Assembly (NCBI RefSeq): GCF_014218335.1
Contig: NZ_AP023367.1
Coordinates: forward strand, 1,861,501-1,925,500
Source of the DNA: Anaerocolumna cellulosilytica
GTDB lineage: Bacteria > Bacillota > Clostridia > Lachnospirales > Lachnospiraceae
Length of the DNA: 64,000 bases
Reading direction: 5' to 3'
The notes under the pieces were generated by a model, which saw only the letters and a list, made by a program, of their open reading frames with translations, was not told the DNA's origin and made no database searches. Positions 16,219 through 24,973 of the stretch are shown here, piece after piece. The translations under genes and the position numbers were made by a program. Numbering within the stretch: position 1 is the first letter of the stretch; each line of letters starts with the position of its first letter.

Positions 16219-17154
16219 ATGAAAATACAAAAGGTTACATTAATTGGTTTAGGTGCAATGGGAGTTTTTTTCGCTCCTCAGTTAGAAGATTTTTTAGGAA
16301 AAGAGAACTTTAGAGTTTTGGCTGATGGGGAACGTAAACAAAGATTGGAAGATAAAGGAGTTACAGTGAATGGAATAAATCACAAATTTCATATCATTAC
16401 GCCCGATACAACAGGTGATGAGGCTGATCTAATTATAATGGCAGTAAAGGATACAGGACTTTCTAAGGCAATTGAGGATATTAAAAATCAGGTAGGAAAG
16501 CATACACAGATTCTTTGCGTAATGAACGGAATAGACAGTGAAAATCAACTTGCAGCGGTTTACGGTTGGGAGCATGTTCTGTATTCCTATATGAGAATCT
16601 CCATTTCTATGAAGGAAGGAAAAGCTGATTTTAACCCGCAGCTCGGCAAGGTACATTTTGGGGAGGCAGATAATACAGAATTAACGGATAGGGTAAAGGC
16701 AGTAAAGGAACTGTTTGAAGCCAGCGGAATCAAGTATCAAATAGATACGGATATGAGAAAAGGTCTGTGGTTTAAGTTTATGTGTAACATAGGAGAAAAT
16801 ATGACCTGCGCGCTGTTAGAAGTTCCTTTTGGTGCTTTTCGTGAAAGTGAACATGCCAATGCTATTAGGCACAAAGCCATGGAAGAAGTGATAGCCATAG
16901 CAAATCGCCTTGGTATTGATTTGGGAGAAGAAGACATAAAACGTCAAGATGCTAGAATACAGCAAATTCCATTTGGCAACAAACCGTCCACCTTACAGGA
17001 TTTAGAGAATGGAAGGCTGACAGAGATAGAGATGTTTGCCGGAAAAGTAGTGGAAATGGGTAAGGAATTAGGGATAGATACACCTTACAACTGGATGTTC
17101 TATCACGCAATTAAAGTAAAGGAAGAAAAACTGTCTGGAAGATTCCTTCCATAA
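16219..17154 (+). CDS. Ketopantoate reductase-family (PanE/ApbA) oxidoreductase
   Basis: A 311-residue NAD(P)-dependent enzyme. The Rossmann motif LIGLGAMG is at residues 8-15; the C-terminal helical domain (about 180-305) shows the family hallmark KPSTLQDLENGRLTEIEMFAG-type segment with E in the substrate pocket. PanE reduces 2-dehydropantoate to pantoate in coenzyme A synthesis, but many paralogs act on other 2-keto acids and no pan genes are nearby. I start at 16219, preceded by GGGAG; an upstream in-frame ATG at 16144 would add 25 residues that lie within the structured leader. Confidence 0.85.
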   Translation: MKIQKVTLIGLGAMGVFFAPQLEDFLGKENFRVLADGERKQRLEDKGVTVNGINHKFHIITPDTTGDEADLIIMAVKDTGLSKAIEDIKNQVGKHTQILCVMNGIDSENQLAAVYGWEHVLYSYMRISISMKEGKADFNPQLGKVHFGEADNTELTDRVKAVKELFEASGIKYQIDTDMRKGLWFKFMCNIGENMTCALLEVPFGAFRESEHANAIRHKAMEEVIAIANRLGIDLGEEDIKRQDARIQQIPFGNKPSTLQDLENGRLTEIEMFAGKVVEMGKELGIDTPYNWMFYHAIKVKEEKLSGRFLP

Positions 17155-17214
17155 TTTTGTTTAAATATATTAAAGTTCATAGCATTATCAATAGAGAAAT
17201 GAACAGGCACAAAG

Positions 17215-18003
17215 TTAGTTTTCGGGGTTTCTTACCTTCTTCCGAAAGGCACCTGGAGTTAAATCGGTGCTTTTTTTAAATTGACGGATAAAGTGATAGA
17301 CCTCACTATATCCTAACTCCTGTGCAATCCGTTTGACTGGTAAATCCGTTGAGGTCAATAACTCTTTAGCACAGGTAATCTTTGTTTGAATCACATCTGT
17401 TATACAGGTTACACCAAACGCTTTCTTATACATAACCTGGAAGTAGGCTTGGGAAAGATGGGCTTTTGCAGCCAATTCCTCTATTGTCCAGGTTTTTTCT
17501 GGTGAATTTAAAATAAGGTTTCGTACGGAATTCAAATCTTCATAATGGGGCAGACAGGTATTTTCCTGCTGTAATAAATCATATTGTTCAGCAACTCGTA
17601 TCATGAGAAGGTGAATTAATAAATCCGTAATCCGATTCCAATATTTATTTTTTGAATTCTCTTCTGCTATTTCTTTTAAGGTTCTGCTAATACAACTATC
17701 CTTTGAGACCTGAATGGGTTTGTTCAAAGGATAAGTCAATTCTTTTAAAAATTCTGTTCTGTCTTTTACTGCAAAATGTAAATAATCGTCAACGTATTTT
17801 GCACCATTTGGAAAGTACTTATGTGGCACGAAATTATCAATAAGTATAACGGAAGGAGCAGACACCGTGAAGACCTCTTTGTTAATAACAAAGGTACTGG
17901 GAGATTTTGCAAAGAGGAACGTAAAATCTGTCCGGCCATTTGGGCGGTCTTGAAGAAAGTCACTTCCATGAACATTATTCAATGAAATAAAATGTATGTA
18001 CAT
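17215..18003 (-). CDS. AraC-family transcriptional regulator
   Basis: A 262-residue one-component regulator. The N-terminal half (about 1-150) looks like a cupin sugar-sensing domain. The C-terminal double helix-turn-helix (about 165-260) shows WTIEELAAKAHLSQAYFQVM and AQELGYSEVYHFIRQFKK. GAGAGGAG precedes the ATG. It is divergent from the GH43 gene at 18241 with a 237-base gap that holds both promoters, and so probably controls it in response to a sugar (inference). Confidence 0.9.
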   Translation of the reverse strand: MYIHFISLNNVHGSDFLQDRPNGRTDFTFLFAKSPSTFVINKEVFTVSAPSVILIDNFVPHKYFPNGAKYVDDYLHFAVKDRTEFLKELTYPLNKPIQVSKDSCISRTLKEIAEENSKNKYWNRITDLLIHLLMIRVAEQYDLLQQENTCLPHYEDLNSVRNLILNSPEKTWTIEELAAKAHLSQAYFQVMYKKAFGVTCITDVIQTKITCAKELLTSTDLPVKRIAQELGYSEVYHFIRQFKKSTDLTPGAFRKKVRNPEN

Positions 18004-18240
18004 CTACGAAACTCCTCTCTATAAAAAACAAATTATATATCAATTATTTGTAATTATACAGCATTGTTGTTGGTCAATCAAGGTTTTATAATAAATATGT
18101 TATGAAATGTGTATAAAAACAAGACTAAAAAAAGCTTTAAAAATGATTAAATGCCTAAAATGTCTATAAAATAGGTTTCGTAAAAACAGTTAAGGGGCAG
18201 ACAATAATTTGCGAACAGGCAAATATAGGAGGACAAAATA

Positions 18241-19773
18241 GTGTGCAGTAATCCAATTATTTGGGCGGATTTCCCTGATTTGGATGTTATTCGTGTAGAG
18301 GATACATATTATATGATAAGTACAACCATGCATTTTATGCCGGGTGGGGTAATACTACGTTCTTATGACTTGTATCATTGGGAATTGGCGGCCTACGTTT
18401 ATGATCGGTTGGAGGAGACGAAAGGTCAGAAACTTAGCGAGGATAAAAATATATATGGGAAAGGTATGTGGGCAGCTAGTCTTCGGTATCATGAGGGTAT
18501 ATTTTATGTCTGCTTTGTTGCCAATGATACCCACAAAACCTATTTATATCAGGCTGAAAATATTGAGGGACCTTGGAGAAAGCAATATATAGACGGATTT
18601 TATCATGATTGCTCCCTGTTGTTCGAAGAGAAACGAGTATATATCGTATATGGGAATAAAGAAATCTATATAACAGAGTTAGATCAAAATCTGTCCGGCC
18701 CAAAGAAGGGCGGTCTTCACCGGATGCTGCTTAAGGATACAAATAACGTTATATTAGGGTATGAGGGATCACATATCTATAAAATCAATAATAAATACTA
18801 TTTGTTTCTTATTCATTGGCCTGCAGAAGGAACAAAACGCAGAGTACAGTCCTGCTTTGTGTCAGATTCCCTTCAAGGCGATTTTGTAGGAAAAGATGTA
18901 CTAGATGATGATTTAGGATTTTTTAATCAGGGAGTTGCACAGGGAGGTATTGTAGATACACCCGCAGGCGAGTGGTATGCTATGTTATTTCAGGATCATG
19001 GAGCTGTAGGAAGAATTCCGGTACTTGTTCCGTTTGTCTGGGAGGAGGATTTTCCGGTCTTTGGATTTGATGGAAAAGTGCCAGGGATACTCCGTGTAGA
19101 AAGTACGCGTAAAGGGCATCTGTATGAGCCACTTGTAGCCAGTGATGATTTCAATTATCTGCCGGATAAAGAAGGCAGAGTACATTTAAAGAAGATGTGG
19201 CAATGGAATCATTTGCCTGAAAATGAATTATGGTCTGTTCTTGAGAATCCGGGTCACTTACAGTTAAAAACTGCAAGTATATGTAAAGGTCTTGAGCAAG
19301 CCAGAAACACCTTGACACAACGTTTAATGGGGCCGGTCTCTCAGGTTTTTGTAACGGTGGAGTACGGCGGTTTAAAAAATGGGGATTACGCCGGTATTTG
19401 TGCATTACAGGGGGATTTTGGATTTATAGCAGTTAAAAGAAATGAGAATAAGAATTATCTTGTTATGGCAGCTAAAGAGGCTGTCCAGACACACCCATAC
19501 GGAGAACAAGTCCGTCAGGAACAGGAATACGCTAAAGTCCCTATAACGGGAACGCAAATTACTTTAATGGTATCAGTTGATTTTTGCAACATGGCAGATG
19601 AAGCGGAATTTTTTTATTTGGAAGATGAGAAATTTAAGAGGCTTGGTCCAATTCATAAGTTAACGTTCAGATTAGATCATTTTGTCGGATGCAGGGTGGG
19701 TCTGTTTTATTATTCTACAAAAGAGTCCGGTGGTAAAGTCAGTTTTAGTGAATTTACGTATAATCAAAAATAG
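18241..19773 (+). CDS. GH43 glycosidase (beta-xylosidase/arabinofuranosidase), cytoplasmic
   Basis: A 510-residue enzyme without signal peptide. The five-bladed propeller (about 1-310) begins NPIIWADFPDLDVIRV. The three catalytic acids are visible: base Asp in WADFPDLD (D13 or D15 region), Asp123 in HDCSLLFEE, and acid Glu175 in GYEGSHIY. A C-terminal concanavalin-like domain (about 320-510) is of the xylosidase C-terminal/DUF1349 type. It should release xylose or arabinose from xylo- or arabino-oligosaccharides. The start is GTG, with AGGAGG eight bases upstream. It is expressed divergently from the AraC gene. Confidence 0.9.
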   Translation: MCSNPIIWADFPDLDVIRVEDTYYMISTTMHFMPGGVILRSYDLYHWELAAYVYDRLEETKGQKLSEDKNIYGKGMWAASLRYHEGIFYVCFVANDTHKTYLYQAENIEGPWRKQYIDGFYHDCSLLFEEKRVYIVYGNKEIYITELDQNLSGPKKGGLHRMLLKDTNNVILGYEGSHIYKINNKYYLFLIHWPAEGTKRRVQSCFVSDSLQGDFVGKDVLDDDLGFFNQGVAQGGIVDTPAGEWYAMLFQDHGAVGRIPVLVPFVWEEDFPVFGFDGKVPGILRVESTRKGHLYEPLVASDDFNYLPDKEGRVHLKKMWQWNHLPENELWSVLENPGHLQLKTASICKGLEQARNTLTQRLMGPVSQVFVTVEYGGLKNGDYAGICALQGDFGFIAVKRNENKNYLVMAAKEAVQTHPYGEQVRQEQEYAKVPITGTQITLMVSVDFCNMADEAEFFYLEDEKFKRLGPIHKLTFRLDHFVGCRVGLFYYSTKESGGKVSFSEFTYNQK

Positions 19774-19793
19774 TCATTGTAAGAAAATGGAAT

Positions 19794-19836
19794 AAAAGAG
19801 AATAAAAGATACAATATGTATATTTTATTCTCTTTT
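19794..19836. terminator. AT-rich inverted repeat, probable terminator after GH43
   Basis: A 14-bp perfect stem AAAAGAGAATAAAA / TTTTATTCTCTTTT, with inner ATAC/GTAT pairing, lies 20 bases after the stop. Confidence 0.65.
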
Positions 19837-19949
19837 ATGATGTAAAAAATATATAAAATATATAAAAATGTATTATTAATATAAAAACTCTTGGATTACT
19901 TTATTACATAAAGTTACAAAAACAGTCTGAAATGAGTGTCTATCATATT

Positions 19950-20018
19950 TAGAAAAGCAAAAAATGATAAGCGAATAGCAACATTTAAGAAGAATTCAAT
20001 ATGCAAAATGTATATAAT
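19950..20018 (+). promoter_or_regulatory. Candidate promoter of the double-transporter cluster
   Basis: TAGAAAAGC (19950) and GCGAATAGC (19971) resemble the TAGAATAAGC boxes and precede TATAAT (20013-20018). Match and spacing are looser than at 10630 or 15962. About 200 bases of leader follow to 20219, in which I recognise nothing further. Confidence 0.3.
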
Positions 20019-20218
20019 TAACACATGAAGGGGAGAGAAAGTATACATATTGAATAAAAGGTAAAAGAGATGACAATCGTTAGAGGAAGGAGCTTAGAGA
20101 GTGAAGTTGAAGTGTCTTTAGATGGCGACAGTGAAAATACTATATTGTTACTGGTATGCCAGCAGGTAAAGTGATTGCAAGGTTCAAGAAGTTGCAAGTA
20201 GAAGGTGAGATGATTGTG

Positions 20219-23119
20219 ATGAGGAAAAAGATAATCGGAATTGTATTGTTAACTGCAATAATAGTTATGGTTTTACGGATAGGAAGCCATGATACCGAGG
20301 GCTACTTCTTTAAGTATGCAGATGCGGTCAATCTTGAGACAGATGTTGAGGGGATAGGGAGAGAAAATACTTATAGCAAATATCTTTTGGAGCATGCAGG
20401 AGAAATTCTGCCCAGAAAAGAGATTGACCTTGATCTTCGGGCAGGAGGCAAGCTGTCAGGAACTGAGATTTTAGAGGAATACGAGGGAGAAGAGGCGGTT
20501 CTACTCACTTTAGAGGAGTCCTTTGTGGAATGGCAGATTTCAGTTTCAGAGGGAGGAATGTACCAAATTTATATAGAATACTATCCTGTAAAAGCAAGAG
20601 GGGTGGACATTGAAAGAAAACTATATATTAATGGTGAACTTCCGTTTTTAGGTGCGGAGGCATTGAACCTAACCAGACTTTGGACGAATGGGACGGAAAT
20701 CATTACAGATAATCAAGGCAATGATATCAGACCCACTCAGGTAGATGTATCGTTGTGGACAGGTGTGTATTTAAAAGATGATATGGGATACTATACCAGA
20801 CCTTATTCCTTTTACTTTAAAAAAGGGATTAATACCATAGGATTAGAAGGAGTGAATGAGCCTATGGTTATCAAAAGTATTACGTTGCAGCCGGTAGCGG
20901 AAAATAATAATTATACAGAATACAGAAAAGAGATGGAACAACTCTCTTTGACTGATACAGTTTTAAATTATAAGCAGGTTATTCAAGGAGAGGCTTCCAC
21001 ATTAAGGTCTTCGCCATCCTTGTATCCCATCTATGATAGGTCTTCCTCTAATACACAGCCGGCCAGTGTGTCAAAGATAAAGTTAAATATGATTGGAGGG
21101 AATGCCTGGCGGGTACCGGGCCAGTGGATAGAATGGGAATTTCAAGTACCGGAGGATGGGTATTACCATATTACAATTAAGGGAAGACAGAACTATAAAA
21201 GAGGCTTTGTATCTACGAGAATATTGTATCTTGATAATCAGATACCCTTTTCAGAAATGGAGCAGGTCAGCTTCCGTTATAGTAATACATGGGAAAATAT
21301 GAGCCTTTCAGATGTGGATAACCAGCCTTATGAATTTTATCTTAAGAAGGGTATACATACGTTACGGCTTGAGGTTACGCTTGGTGATTTGGGGGATATC
21401 TTAAACCGGATGCAGGATTCAGTATACCGCCTGAATGAGATATACCGTAAAATACTTGTTCTTACAGGAACTACGCCGGATAAGTATCGGGATTACAAAA
21501 TTGATACAATCTATCCCGAGGTAATAGAAGGCATGGAGCTGGAAAGCAAACGGTTATATAAGATAGTAGATGATATCGTAGCCTATACCGGGCAAAAGGA
21601 AAGTCAGGCAGCAATTATTCAAACCTTGGCAGAGCAGTTGGAGCGATTTGTTGAAGACCCCTTTAAGATTGCGAGAACCTTTACAAATTTTAAAGATAAT
21701 ATTAGTGCTTTGGGAACTGCTGTCCTGAATTTAAGTGAAGCACCCTTGGATATTGATTATATTACAATAACCGGTCTTAAGGCGGAGGTAGATTCGGTAA
21801 AAGAGAATTTTGCTGATAAAATACTGCATGAAATAAAATCTTTTGCGGCATCGTTTACGGAAGATTATAACGCGGTGGGAGACGTGTATGAAAAGGAAGA
21901 AGCCGTAGAAGTATGGATTTTGACCGGTAGAGATCAGAGCAGCATTTTAAAATCCATGATTGATGATTCCTTCACACCGAATACAGGGATTAAGATTAAC
22001 GTAAAGCTGGTGGAGGCTGGTACAGTGCTTAATGCGGTTATCGCAGGAACTGGTCCGGATGTTGTGTTGTCGGCAGGTCAGGGAGAGCCGGTTAATTATG
22101 CTCTTCGAAATGCAGTGGAGGACTTGACTCAGTTTGATGGATATGAAGAAGTTTTAAACGATTACTATCCCAGTGCATATACACCCTTTTATTTTGAAGA
22201 GGGAATCTATGCCCTGCCGGAAACACAAAATTTTAACGTTATGTTTTACCGGAAGGACATTTTTAAGGAGTTAGGAATTGAGCTGCCAAATACCTGGGAT
22301 GAACTGATTAATATTCTACCCACGATTCAGCAGAATAATATGAATGTGGCTGTTCCAACGACAGAAAGAGTGATTAATAACGTATCTAGTCCGGATTTAT
22401 CTAGTTTTTTTGCCCTGCTATATCAGAATGGGGGCACGGTATATGATGCGTCAGGCAAAAGAACCTTAATTGATGAAGAAAGCGGTGTTAAGGCTTTTGA
22501 AACCTATACCCATTTATTCACCCAGTATAGTGTTCCGACAATATATGATTTTGTGAATCGATTCCGGTCTGGGGAGATGCCCCTTGGGATACAGGATTAC
22601 AGTGTGTTTAATACGCTGGTGGTATTCGCACCCGAAATCAGGGGGGTATGGGATTTTACACTGATACCCGGCACTTTAAAGGAAGATGGAACGATTGACC
22701 GTTCCTGTCATTCTTCCGGTACCTGCTCCATGCTGCTAAAGCAGGAGGACGAAGCAATGAAGGAAAAAGCCTGGGAGTTTCTAAAGTGGTGGTCCAGCGC
22801 AGATACCCAGATTCGCTTTGGACAGGAGATGGAGAGTGTTATGGGAGCTTCTGCAAGATATGCGACAGCTAATACAAAAGCCTTTCAGCAGCTATCCTGG
22901 AGCAGTACACAGCGGGAGGTGTTAGAGGAACAATGGAGGTTTACGGTAGGCTTAAGGGAGGTAGCCGGAGGCTATTATACAGGACGTCATATTACCAATG
23001 CAATCCGAAATGTTCTCAATAAAAAGGAAGATCCCCGGGAGACATTATTAGATTATGCAAGAACCATTGACGAAGAGATTGTAAAAAAACGCTTGGAATT
23101 TGGTCTTGACTTAAGATAG
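20219..23119 (+). CDS. Giant solute-binding protein with N-terminal beta-sandwich modules
   Basis: About 966 residues from the chosen start. After an N-terminal membrane anchor or signal segment (IIGIVLLTAIIVMVL) come two similar all-beta modules (roughly 70-220 and 250-390), each ending in a pattern like FYLKKGIHTLRLE; they look like carbohydrate-binding sandwiches. A helical stretch (about 390-560) leads to a C-terminal family-1 solute-binding domain (about 560-966: VWILTGRDQSS, FNVMFYRKDIFKELGIELPN, WEFLKWWSSADTQI). Ordinary binding proteins are 400-550 residues, and no lipobox is seen. The start at 20219 follows GGTGAG by nine bases; earlier in-frame ATGs (20156, 20210) lack ribosome sites. 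It heads a nine-gene operon with two permeases directly after it. Confidence 0.85.
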   Translation: MRKKIIGIVLLTAIIVMVLRIGSHDTEGYFFKYADAVNLETDVEGIGRENTYSKYLLEHAGEILPRKEIDLDLRAGGKLSGTEILEEYEGEEAVLLTLEESFVEWQISVSEGGMYQIYIEYYPVKARGVDIERKLYINGELPFLGAEALNLTRLWTNGTEIITDNQGNDIRPTQVDVSLWTGVYLKDDMGYYTRPYSFYFKKGINTIGLEGVNEPMVIKSITLQPVAENNNYTEYRKEMEQLSLTDTVLNYKQVIQGEASTLRSSPSLYPIYDRSSSNTQPASVSKIKLNMIGGNAWRVPGQWIEWEFQVPEDGYYHITIKGRQNYKRGFVSTRILYLDNQIPFSEMEQVSFRYSNTWENMSLSDVDNQPYEFYLKKGIHTLRLEVTLGDLGDILNRMQDSVYRLNEIYRKILVLTGTTPDKYRDYKIDTIYPEVIEGMELESKRLYKIVDDIVAYTGQKESQAAIIQTLAEQLERFVEDPFKIARTFTNFKDNISALGTAVLNLSEAPLDIDYITITGLKAEVDSVKENFADKILHEIKSFAASFTEDYNAVGDVYEKEEAVEVWILTGRDQSSILKSMIDDSFTPNTGIKINVKLVEAGTVLNAVIAGTGPDVVLSAGQGEPVNYALRNAVEDLTQFDGYEEVLNDYYPSAYTPFYFEEGIYALPETQNFNVMFYRKDIFKELGIELPNTWDELINILPTIQQNNMNVAVPTTERVINNVSSPDLSSFFALLYQNGGTVYDASGKRTLIDEESGVKAFETYTHLFTQYSVPTIYDFVNRFRSGEMPLGIQDYSVFNTLVVFAPEIRGVWDFTLIPGTLKEDGTIDRSCHSSGTCSMLLKQEDEAMKEKAWEFLKWWSSADTQIRFGQEMESVMGASARYATANTKAFQQLSWSSTQREVLEEQWRFTVGLREVAGGYYTGRHITNAIRNVLNKKEDPRETLLDYARTIDEEIVKKRLEFGLDLR

Positions 23120-23131
23120 GGAGGGAATGAA

Positions 23132-24067
23132 TTGAAAATAATTCAAAAATATATCAAAAAGAAAAGACGGGATATGCATATGTCCTTTAAGAAGGCCAAG
23201 AAATATAAAACCTGTTATTTATTTCTAGCTCCCTATGCAATTCTTTTTACGTTATTCTACATTACACCGGTGGTTGTATCCTTATGCTTAAGTCTTACTT
23301 ATTATAATGTTTTAGAACCGCCTGAATTTATAGGACTGCAAAATTACATTAATTTGATTTTAGCAGACGATGTATTTTTAAAGGCTGTCAAGAACACTTT
23401 TTTAATAGCAGCGATTACAGGACCAGCAGGATATATGGCAGCGTTTTTGTTTGCCTGGTTCATCAATGAATTGCCAAGGTATTTAAGAGCTTTTGCAGTA
23501 GTGGTTTTTTATGCACCGACCATATCCGGGCAGGTATATTTAATCTGGGCAATTATGTTTTCAGGAGATGCCTATGGATATATTAATGCTTTTCTTACGA
23601 ATCTTGGAATCATAAACCAGCCTGTTTTATGGTTGACAAACCCCAAGTATATGCTTTGGGTGGTTATTCTTGTATCCTTATGGATGAGTCTTGGAACCGG
23701 ATTTTTAGCTTTTGTTGCTGGTTTGCAAGGGGTAGATAGAGCTATGTACGAAGCCGGTTATATTGATGGAGTAAAAAACCGGTGGCAGGAGCTTTGGTAT
23801 ATCACTCTTCCGAGTATGAAGCCTATGCTCATGTTCGGAGCGGTTATGACCATAACCCAGTCTTTTGGTGTAGCAGATGTTCCTATGGCATTAACAGGTT
23901 TTCCAAGTACGGATTATGCTACTCAGACAGTGGTATCCCACTTGATTGATTATGGTTCCCTGCGGTTTGAGATGGGGTATGCCTCAGCCATAGCAACACT
24001 TCTTTTTATTACCATGATTTTATGTAACCGTATCATTCAGGCAATGCTTCGGCGCGTAGGTAATTAA
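23132..24067 (+). CDS. ABC importer permease, first pair
   Basis: A 311-residue MalF-type permease with six membrane segments and the EAA loop EAGYIDGVKNRWQELWYITL. The start is TTG with GGGAGGG six bases upstream; an in-frame ATG 15 codons on (MHMSFKK) is a weaker alternative. It lies 12 bases after the giant binding protein and is presumably its channel partner. Confidence 0.9.
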   Translation: MKIIQKYIKKKRRDMHMSFKKAKKYKTCYLFLAPYAILFTLFYITPVVVSLCLSLTYYNVLEPPEFIGLQNYINLILADDVFLKAVKNTFLIAAITGPAGYMAAFLFAWFINELPRYLRAFAVVVFYAPTISGQVYLIWAIMFSGDAYGYINAFLTNLGIINQPVLWLTNPKYMLWVVILVSLWMSLGTGFLAFVAGLQGVDRAMYEAGYIDGVKNRWQELWYITLPSMKPMLMFGAVMTITQSFGVADVPMALTGFPSTDYATQTVVSHLIDYGSLRFEMGYASAIATLLFITMILCNRIIQAMLRRVGN

Positions 24068-24096
24068 TAGGAGGACTAAGAATATGGAGAAAAGCG

Positions 24097-24963
24097 ATGA
24101 AGATTAGGAAGTATTTAAAACGCAGTAAACCCAACCGTTCCAGAGTAGGGGATGCCGGTATCTATCTGTTGCTCATTTTTTTCGGGCTATTTATGGCGTT
24201 TCCGTTAGTTTATGCGATCAATGGAGCGTTTAAGCCTCTGGATGAAATATTTGTTTATCCTCCGAGATTATTTGTAGAAAATCCAACGCTTAATAACTTT
24301 CAGGATTTATTTATAATCATGGGAAAGTCTTGGGTACCTTTTTCCAGGTATTTATTTAACACGGTTTTTATAACAGCAGCCGGAACAGCGGGGCATCTGC
24401 TGATAGCCTCCATGGGTGCTTATGTACTAGCTAAATATGATTTCCCGGGAGGTAAAACTTTCTTTCGGATTGTTGTGACGGCTCTTATGTTTAATGGCTA
24501 TGTAACGGCTATACCGAATTATCTGCTAATGTCCAGAATCGGTTGGGTAGATACCGTATGGTCCATTGTAATACCAGCATTTGCAGCACCCATGGGTCTT
24601 TTCCTTATGAAACAGTATATGGAAGGGATACCGGACGCATTACTAGAGGCAGCAAAGATTGACGGTGCCAGGGAATGGCGAGTGTTTTCTACGATTGTTA
24701 TGCCCATGGTGAAGCCGGCATGGCTGACACTGATAATCCTTTCTGTGCAAAATCTTTGGAATACAAAAGCATCAAACTTTATATATTCTGAGGAATTAAA
24801 GACCCTGCCCTATGCCTTACAGCAGATTATAAGCGGAGGCGTGGCAAGAGCTGGGGTAGGTGCTGCGGTTACACTGGTTATGATGATTGTTCCCATCAGT
24901 ATATTTATCATATCGGAAAGTAATATTATTGAAACTATGGCAAGTTCAGGAATAAAGGATTAA
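24097..24963 (+). CDS. ABC importer permease, first pair
   Basis: A 288-residue MalG-type permease with six membrane segments and the EAA loop EAAKIDGAREWRVFSTIVMP. A perfect AGGAGG at about 24070 precedes a tiny out-of-frame ORF (MEKSDED, 24084) that ends inside this gene; this could couple or dampen translation. The next gene begins ten bases after its stop. Confidence 0.9.
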   Translation: MKIRKYLKRSKPNRSRVGDAGIYLLLIFFGLFMAFPLVYAINGAFKPLDEIFVYPPRLFVENPTLNNFQDLFIIMGKSWVPFSRYLFNTVFITAAGTAGHLLIASMGAYVLAKYDFPGGKTFFRIVVTALMFNGYVTAIPNYLLMSRIGWVDTVWSIVIPAFAAPMGLFLMKQYMEGIPDALLEAAKIDGAREWRVFSTIVMPMVKPAWLTLIILSVQNLWNTKASNFIYSEELKTLPYALQQIISGGVARAGVGAAVTLVMMIVPISIFIISESNIIETMASSGIKD

Positions 24964-24973
24964 GGAGGAGAGG

